Part shown: piece by piece, positions 59,717 through 64,000 of the stretch
How positions within the stretch are numbered: position 1 is the stretch's first letter
Layout of the letters: each line of letters opens with the position of its first letter
From: CADEED01 sp963711635
GTDB taxonomy: Bacteria; Pseudomonadota; Gammaproteobacteria; Steroidobacterales; Steroidobacteraceae
Reading direction: 5' to 3'
Length of the DNA: 64,000 nt
Assembly: GCA_963711635.1 (NCBI GenBank)
Contig: CAVQEZ010000017.1
Coordinates: 1 to 64,000 of the forward strand
Notes under the pieces: model-generated
Told to the model about the DNA's origin: nothing
The model's database searches: none
The model's input: the letters and a program-made list of their open reading frames with translations, nothing else
Program-made: the position numbers and the translations under genes

Positions 59717-60270
59717 ACCTGCAGGAGTTCTTTTTCCTTGGCGGCGAGCTGAGCGTCGATGTCACCGACGTACTTGTCGGTGAGTTTCTGGATGTCGACT
59801 TCGGCCTTCTTCTCTTCGTCCTGCGAGATCAGTTTTTCCTTGAGGGCTTCCTTCACGTCCGCGATCACGTCGCGGCGCACGTTGCGCACGGCGACGCGCG
59901 CGTTCTCGGCATCCGCGCGCGCTACCTTGGTGATGTCCTTGCGGCGCTCCTCGGTGAGCGGCGGCAGCGGAATGCGGATCACGGTGCCCGCGCTGATCGG
60001 GTTCAGGCCCAGGTCCGACTTGTGAACCGCCTTTTCGATGGCCTGCACCATGGACTTCTCCCAGGGTGAGACCACCAGCGTGCGCGCGTCCTCGACACTG
60101 ATGTTCGCCACCTGCTTGAGCGGCGTGTCGGTGCCGTAGTAATCGACCTTCATGTTCTCGATGAGCGAGGGATGCGCGCGACCGGTGCGCAGCTTCTTGA
60201 GGTCGGCCTGGAAATTCTCGACGCACTTGCCCATGCGGGTGGCGGCGTCCTTCTTGATGTCATCTAACAT
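59713..60270 (-). CDS. frr: ribosome recycling factor
   Basis: Splits post-termination ribosomes with EF-G. 185 aa, with LRTGRAHPSLIENMKVDYYG, PLKQVANISVEDARTLVVSPWEKS and IRIPLPPLTEERRKDITKVAR. Unbroken, 24 bases after pyrH. Confidence 0.98.
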   Translation of the reverse strand: MLDDIKKDAATRMGKCVENFQADLKKLRTGRAHPSLIENMKVDYYGTDTPLKQVANISVEDARTLVVSPWEKSMVQAIEKAVHKSDLGLNPISAGTVIRIPLPPLTEERRKDITKVARADAENARVAVRNVRRDVIADVKEALKEKLISQDEEKKAEVDIQKLTDKYVGDIDAQLAAKEKELLQV

Positions 60271-60294
60271 GCTTCGGTCCCTCTCGACTTCTTC

Positions 60295-61011
60295 TCAATC
60301 GTTGGTGACGACCGTACCGATGTCCTCACCGCGCACCACGCGCGGCAGGTCCCCGGTATTGTTCAGGTTGAATACCTGCAACGGCATGCGGTTGTCGCGA
60401 CACATCACGATGGCCGTGGCATCCATCACATTGAGGCGATCCTGCAGCACCTTGTCGTAAGTGAGCGTCGCGTAGCGTTTCGCGTCCGGATTCTTCATCG
60501 GATCCGAATCGTAGATGCCGTTGACCTTGGTGGCCTTGAGCAGCACATCGGCATTGATTTCGATGGCGCGCAGCGCGGCCGCCGAATCGGTGGTGAAGAA
60601 CGGATTGCCGGTTCCTGCCGCGAAGATGACAACGCGCCCCTTTTCAAGGTGACGCATTGCACGACGGCGAATATAGTCCTCGCAGACCTGATTGATGCGC
60701 ACCGCGCTCTGCACGCGCGCCTGGCCGCCCACGCGTTCGATGGCATCCTGCATGGCGAGCGCATTCATGACCGTGGCCAGCATGCCCATGTGATCGGCCG
60801 TCACGCGGTCGAGTCCCGCCTTCGCCAGGCCCGCGCCGCGGAAAATGTTGCCGCCACCGATCACGCAGGCCACCTGCACTCCGGTCCGCTGGATCTCGAG
60901 CACTTCGCCCGCGATGCGCTTGATCACCGCCGGATCGATGCCGAAGTCGGTACTGCCGAGTAACGCCTCGCCCGAGAGCTTGACCAGGATGCGTTTGTAG
61001 CGGTTTGCCAT
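60295..61011 (-). CDS. pyrH: UMP kinase
   Basis: Phosphorylates UMP; regulated by GTP and UTP in relatives. 238 aa from ATG 61011 (MANRYKRILVKLSGEALLG), with VIGGGNIFRG, TADHMGMLATVMNALAMQD and GTGNPFFTTDSAAALRA. It follows tsf after a terminator-like hairpin. Confidence 0.98.
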   Translation of the reverse strand: MANRYKRILVKLSGEALLGSTDFGIDPAVIKRIAGEVLEIQRTGVQVACVIGGGNIFRGAGLAKAGLDRVTADHMGMLATVMNALAMQDAIERVGGQARVQSAVRINQVCEDYIRRRAMRHLEKGRVVIFAAGTGNPFFTTDSAAALRAIEINADVLLKATKVNGIYDSDPMKNPDAKRYATLTYDKVLQDRLNVMDATAIVMCRDNRMPLQVFNLNNTGDLPRVVRGEDIGTVVTND

Positions 61012-61059
61012 CGCTTCGAATTCCCCTGCCCGTGCGGCGACGCGCACTTTGCCATAAAG

Positions 61060-61084
61060 AAAACCCCGCTGAGGGCGGGGTTTT
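61060..61084. terminator. rho-independent terminator/attenuator between tsf and pyrH
   Basis: AAAACCCCGC (61060-61069) pairs with GCGGGGTTTT (61075-61084) across a 5-base loop. On the minus strand (direction of tsf) it is followed by CTTTATGG, a partial U-run, so it may end rpsB-tsf transcripts or reduce flow into pyrH. Confidence 0.75.
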
Positions 61085-61092
61085 CGAGTCGT

Positions 61093-62016
61093 CTAGTGCT
61101 TGGTCGCCGGCGGGTCGGTCTTGGTCTGCGCCTTCACCTGCGCCATGACCTCACCGACGAAATCGTCCTGCTTCTTTTCGATGCCGGCTCCGACTTCGAA
61201 CCGCTCGAACGCCTTGACGCTCGCCTTGCTCTTGCTGAGCAGCTTCTCGATGGTCAGATCGCTGTCCTTCACGAACACCTGTCCGGTGAGCGCGAATTCA
61301 TTGATCGACTTGCGCAGCCGTCCTTCGACGATCTTGGCGAGAATTTCGGCGGGCTTGCTGGCGTTGGCCGGCTCGGTCTTCGCCTTCTCGGTCTCGATCT
61401 CGCGCTCCTTGGCCACCATGTCCGCGGGCGCATCGCCCGGGGTGATGTATCGCGGACTGGCCGCGACCACCTGCATGGCCAGGTCGCGAGCCAGGTCGGC
61501 GTCGCCGCCTTCGAGCGCAACCAATGCCGCCTTCTTGCTGTCGGTGTGCACGTACGAGCCCACCAGCGTCGGCGCCTTCACCAGGGTCACGCGGCGGACG
61601 GTGAGGTTCTCGCCGATCTTGGCGATCAGCGCGCGCCGCCGCTCGTCGACGGTTTCGCCGCTCGACAGCTTCAGTGCATTGACCGCCTCGACGCTGCCGG
61701 CGGCGGCCGCGAGCGCGGCCTTGGCGACATCGTTCGCGAAGCCGCGGAACTCATCGCCACGCGCGACGAAATCCGTTTCGCTGTTCACTTCGACCAGCAC
61801 GCCGGTCTTGCCGTCGGCGGATTTCTCCACCACGACCACGCCTTCAGCCGCGATACGCGAAGCCTTCTTGTCGGCCTTCGCGAGGCCCGACTTGCGCATG
61901 TTTTCGGCGGCCGCATCCAGGTCGCCGTTGGCCTCCACCAGCGCCTTCTTGCATTCCATCATGCCGGCGCCGGTACGTTCGCGAAGCTGCTTGACCGCTT
62001 CTGCTGTGACTGTCAT
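61093..62016 (-). CDS. tsf: translation elongation factor Ts
   Basis: Nucleotide exchange factor for EF-Tu. 307 aa with the N-terminal UBA-like KQLRERTGAGMMECKKALVEANGDLD, the TDFV motif region ETDFVARGDEFRGFANDVA and the core dimerisation-like repeats. Longer than E. coli EF-Ts (283 aa) by a Lys-rich C-terminal extension. Unbroken, downstream of rpsB. Confidence 0.97.
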   Translation of the reverse strand: MTVTAEAVKQLRERTGAGMMECKKALVEANGDLDAAAENMRKSGLAKADKKASRIAAEGVVVVEKSADGKTGVLVEVNSETDFVARGDEFRGFANDVAKAALAAAAGSVEAVNALKLSSGETVDERRRALIAKIGENLTVRRVTLVKAPTLVGSYVHTDSKKAALVALEGGDADLARDLAMQVVAASPRYITPGDAPADMVAKEREIETEKAKTEPANASKPAEILAKIVEGRLRKSINEFALTGQVFVKDSDLTIEKLLSKSKASVKAFERFEVGAGIEKKQDDFVGEVMAQVKAQTKTDPPATKH

Positions 62017-62051
62017 CTCGACTCCTCGAATAGTTGGGACTGTGGCCGCGC

Positions 62052-63056
62052 TCAGCCGCGGCGCGGTCCGCCACCACCACCCGGACCGCGACGCCCGGTG
62101 GGCGCGTTACCCGTGCCGGTGCGTGAGCGGCCGGCGCTGGCCGTGGTGCTGCGCGGCGCCTCGGCACCGTCGTCGAATTGTTCGGTCGGGTCCTCCGGCT
62201 CGGCGGCCACACTCGCGACCACGGGGCGACGCCCACGGGTGTTCGTGTTGGCAGGCCGGCGGCTGCGCACCGGCGCAGGCGCCTTGGAGGGTCGGCCGCG
62301 CGCACCCTTCTTCTTCGGGTTGCCCTGTTCGTCGAGCTCCACGAATTCGTCTTCACCCACGACCACTGCGGGCACCTGTGCCCTGCCCTCGATGACCGCG
62401 TCGGCGATGCCGGCGGCATACAGGGCGATGGCGCGCATGGCGTCGTCGTTGCCTGGAATCACGTAGTCCACATTGTCCGGCGCGCAGTTGGTGTCCACCA
62501 CCGCGACCACCGGGATGCCGAGCTTCTTGGCTTCGAGGATCGCGATTTCTTCGTGACCCACGTCGACGATGAAGATGACATCGGGCGGAGCTTCCATCTG
62601 CTTGATGCCGCCCAGGCTCTTCTCGAGCTTGTCCTTCTCACGGCGCATCATGGTGGCTTCTTTCTTGCCACGCTTGCCGAGCGTGCCGTTCTCCGACATC
62701 TCGGTCAGTTCCATGAGCCGCTTGATCGACCCACGGATGGTCTTGAAATTGGTGAGCATGCCGCCCAGCCAGCGCTGGTTCACGTAGGGCATCTCGCAGC
62801 GCCGGGCTTCCTTCTCGATGGCCTCGCGGGCCGAGCGCTTGGTGCCGACGAACAGCACCTTGCCGCCGTCGCCGACCACACCGCGCACGAAGGTGGCAGC
62901 TTCCGCGTACAGCGGCTGCGTCTTCTCGAGGTTGATGATGTGAATCTTGTTTCGCTCGCCGAAGATGAACGGAGCCATCTTCGGGTTCCAGAAACGGGTC
63001 TGATGTCCGAAATGGACGCCCGCTTCCAGCATTTGTCGCATTGACACGCCGGCCAT
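62052..63056 (-). CDS. rpsB: 30S ribosomal protein S2 with long disordered C-terminal tail
   Basis: Small-subunit protein needed for S1 binding. Conserved core: MRQMLEAGVHFGHQTRFWNPKM, INLEKTQPLY, NQRWLGGMLTNFKTI, APDVIFIVD-type PPDVIFIVDVGHEEIA and TNCAPDNVDYVIPGNDDAMRAI. At 334 aa it exceeds the usual ~240 aa by roughly 90. From about residue 245 the tail is Arg/Pro/Gly/Thr-rich (RGRPSKAPAPVRSRRPANTN, ending GPGGGGGPRRG). ATG 63056 is preceded by AAGGAG. Confidence 0.97.
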   Translation of the reverse strand: MAGVSMRQMLEAGVHFGHQTRFWNPKMAPFIFGERNKIHIINLEKTQPLYAEAATFVRGVVGDGGKVLFVGTKRSAREAIEKEARRCEMPYVNQRWLGGMLTNFKTIRGSIKRLMELTEMSENGTLGKRGKKEATMMRREKDKLEKSLGGIKQMEAPPDVIFIVDVGHEEIAILEAKKLGIPVVAVVDTNCAPDNVDYVIPGNDDAMRAIALYAAGIADAVIEGRAQVPAVVVGEDEFVELDEQGNPKKKGARGRPSKAPAPVRSRRPANTNTRGRRPVVASVAAEPEDPTEQFDDGAEAPRSTTASAGRSRTGTGNAPTGRRGPGGGGGPRRG

Positions 63057-63091
63057 CAAAATCTCCTTGGGGGTTGAGCCTCCGCGCCGCC

Positions 63092-63152
63092 CGAGTGGAT
63101 ATTCCAGGACCTTCTCTTTCGAAGAAGGGGCCCCAGAACACCCATCCACTCG
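63092..63152 (-). promoter_or_regulatory. structured 5' leader hairpin of rpsB
   Basis: In the rpsB leader CGAGTGGAT pairs exactly with ATCCACTCG (63092-63100 with 63144-63152), and an inner CCTTCT/AGAAGG stem (63110-63115 with 63123-63128) forms a second helix. Gammaproteobacterial rpsB leaders carry conserved structures (such as the t44 RNA) linked to S2 autoregulation. Equivalence to t44 is inference. Confidence 0.5.
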
Positions 63153-63233
63153 TTATGCCGCCGGTCCGGAGAGACCCATGCGACAGGTTGCGCGTGTGGT
63201 TTGAGTGAGTTTCATTGCCAAAAAAGGCCGCGC

Positions 63234-63262
63234 TTTATACCATCCCTTCCCCGTCAAAACAA
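63234..63262 (-). promoter_or_regulatory. candidate rpsB promoter
   Basis: On the minus strand TTGTTT (63262-63257), a 17-base spacer, then TATAAA (63239-63234). Transcription would start near 63225, giving a leader of about 170 bases that contains the hairpin. It is located between divergent rpsB and map. Confidence 0.45.
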
Positions 63263-63283
63263 TGCCTTACGAAGGTGCACTCG

Positions 63284-64000
63284 ATGGACTCCCTCGTGAG
63301 CCGACACATCACTATTAAGTCCCCGGCCGAGCAGGAAAAAATGCGCGTGGCCGGGCGCCTGGCGGCCGATGTGCTCGACATGATCGGGGACCACGTCAAG
63401 CCCGGGGTCACCACCGAGGAGCTGGACCGCCTCTGCAACCGCTTCATCGTCGAGGTGCAGAAAGCCATTCCGGCGAACGTGAATTACCGCGGATTTCCCA
63501 AGACCATCTGCGCCTCGGTCAACCACGTGGTCTGCCACGGCATTCCGAATGACAAGGTCCTGAAGTCCGGCGACATCGTCAACATCGACGTCACCGTGAT
63601 TCGCGACGGTTTTCACGGCGACACCAGCCGCATGTACTACGTGGGCAAACCGGCGTTGCCGGCTCAGCGGCTCACCGAGACCTGCTTCGAATCCATGTGG
63701 CGCGGCATCGAGCAGGTGAAACCCGGCGCGCACCTGGGCGACATCGGCCACGCCATCCAGACCTTCGTCGAGGAACGCAACTTCTCCGTGGTGCGCGAGT
63801 ACTGCGGCCATGGCATCGGCCGCGTCTACCACGAAGACCCGCAAGTGCTGCATTACGGCGAGCCCGGCACCGGTGACGAGCTCAAGGCAGGCATGACCTT
63901 CACCATCGAGCCCATGGTGAACGCCGGCAAACGCCACGTGCGTTTGTTGGGCGACGGCTGGACCGTGGTGACCAAGGACCATTCACTGTCGGCGCAATGG
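63284..64000 (+). CDS. map: type I methionine aminopeptidase, 3' end beyond window
   Basis: Removes N-terminal Met from nascent proteins. It starts MDSLVSRHITIKSPAEQEKMR (ATG 63284) and stays open to the window edge (239 codons). Metal and active-site residues seen: His in NHVVCHGIPND, Asp in NIDVTVIRDGFHGDTSRMY (two ligands), His in YCGHGIGRVYHEDP and Glu in FTIEPMVN. The last Glu ligand region is cut off. Divergent from rpsB, the common arrangement. Confidence 0.96.
   Translation, partial: MDSLVSRHITIKSPAEQEKMRVAGRLAADVLDMIGDHVKPGVTTEELDRLCNRFIVEVQKAIPANVNYRGFPKTICASVNHVVCHGIPNDKVLKSGDIVNIDVTVIRDGFHGDTSRMYYVGKPALPAQRLTETCFESMWRGIEQVKPGAHLGDIGHAIQTFVEERNFSVVREYCGHGIGRVYHEDPQVLHYGEPGTGDELKAGMTFTIEPMVNAGKRHVRLLGDGWTVVTKDHSLSAQW

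Overview
The window is a stretch of a GC-rich gammaproteobacterial chromosome. The evidence is gene order: it carries three classical gammaproteobacterial clusters almost back to back, nearly all on the minus strand. These are rpsB-tsf-pyrH-frr-uppS-cdsA-dxr-rseP-bamA-skp-lpxD-fabZ-lpxA-lpxB-rnhB-dnaE-accA-tilS-pyrG-kdsA-eno, then ftsB-ispD-ispF-truD-(enoyl-CoA hydratase)-surE-pcm, and finally sdhCDAB-sdhE-ygfX / rpoE-rseA-rseB / lepA-lepB-rnc-era-recO-pdxJ-acpS. The DUF4845 gene between lepB and rnc, an RpfE-type gene behind recJ, and a small SDHAF4-like gene ahead of sdhC suggest a Steroidobacterales/Nevskiales/Xanthomonadales-like lineage. This placement is inference, not proof. No rRNA, tRNA, CRISPR array, prophage or complete insertion sequence was seen.

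Layout from left to right. Bases 1-16161 hold rlmD (partial), an exonuclease, acpS, pdxJ, recO, era, rnc, DUF4845, lepB, lepA, a glutaredoxin-like gene, the sigma-E module, ygfX, sdhE, the sdh operon and divergent ygfZ. Bases 16189-24245 hold a hydrolase-like gene, murI, lysS, prfB (with its programmed frameshift), a GNAT acetyltransferase, recJ, an RpfE-type gene and a Mth938-like gene. Bases 24246-24561 are non-coding. Bases 24562-29928 hold pcm, surE, smr, enoyl-CoA hydratase, truD, ispF, ispD and ftsB. Bases 29988-35464 are an accessory block splitting the usual eno-ftsB neighbourhood: Phd/VapC toxin-antitoxin, a Lys-rich microprotein, an M16 peptidase, VOC, GFA, GGCT and RDD genes. Bases 35477-37590 are eno and kdsA. 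Bases 37830-40375 are a second accessory block (ABM, DUF1801, VOC, AraC, pyrimidine-dimer glycosylase, SnoaL-like). Bases 40401-63056 are the pyrG-to-rpsB cluster, and map (partial) diverges at the right edge.

Functionally the window covers envelope biogenesis (LpxA/B/D, FabZ, BamA, Skp, RseP, CdsA, UppS, KdsA, LepB, MurI), envelope stress signalling (RpoE, RseA, RseB, RseP), translation (S2, EF-Ts, RRF, RF2, LysRS, LepA, TilS, TruD), isoprenoid synthesis (Dxr, IspD, IspF) and complex II. Adjacent genes repeatedly overlap by 4 bases (ATGA or GTGA), which implies translational coupling.

An important caveat: many conserved genes, mostly left of 34 kb, change reading frame one or more times while the family sequence continues in another frame. 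Most of this looks like uncorrected 1-2 base indels rather than gene decay. Coordinates for such genes are the outer limits of the conserved product. The most unusual signals are a nested inverted-repeat element forming the 3' end of dnaE, a LepB with a triplicated membrane anchor, an S2 protein with a long Arg/Gly-rich tail, a missed SDHAF4-like gene, and a truncated globin remnant abutting rnhB.
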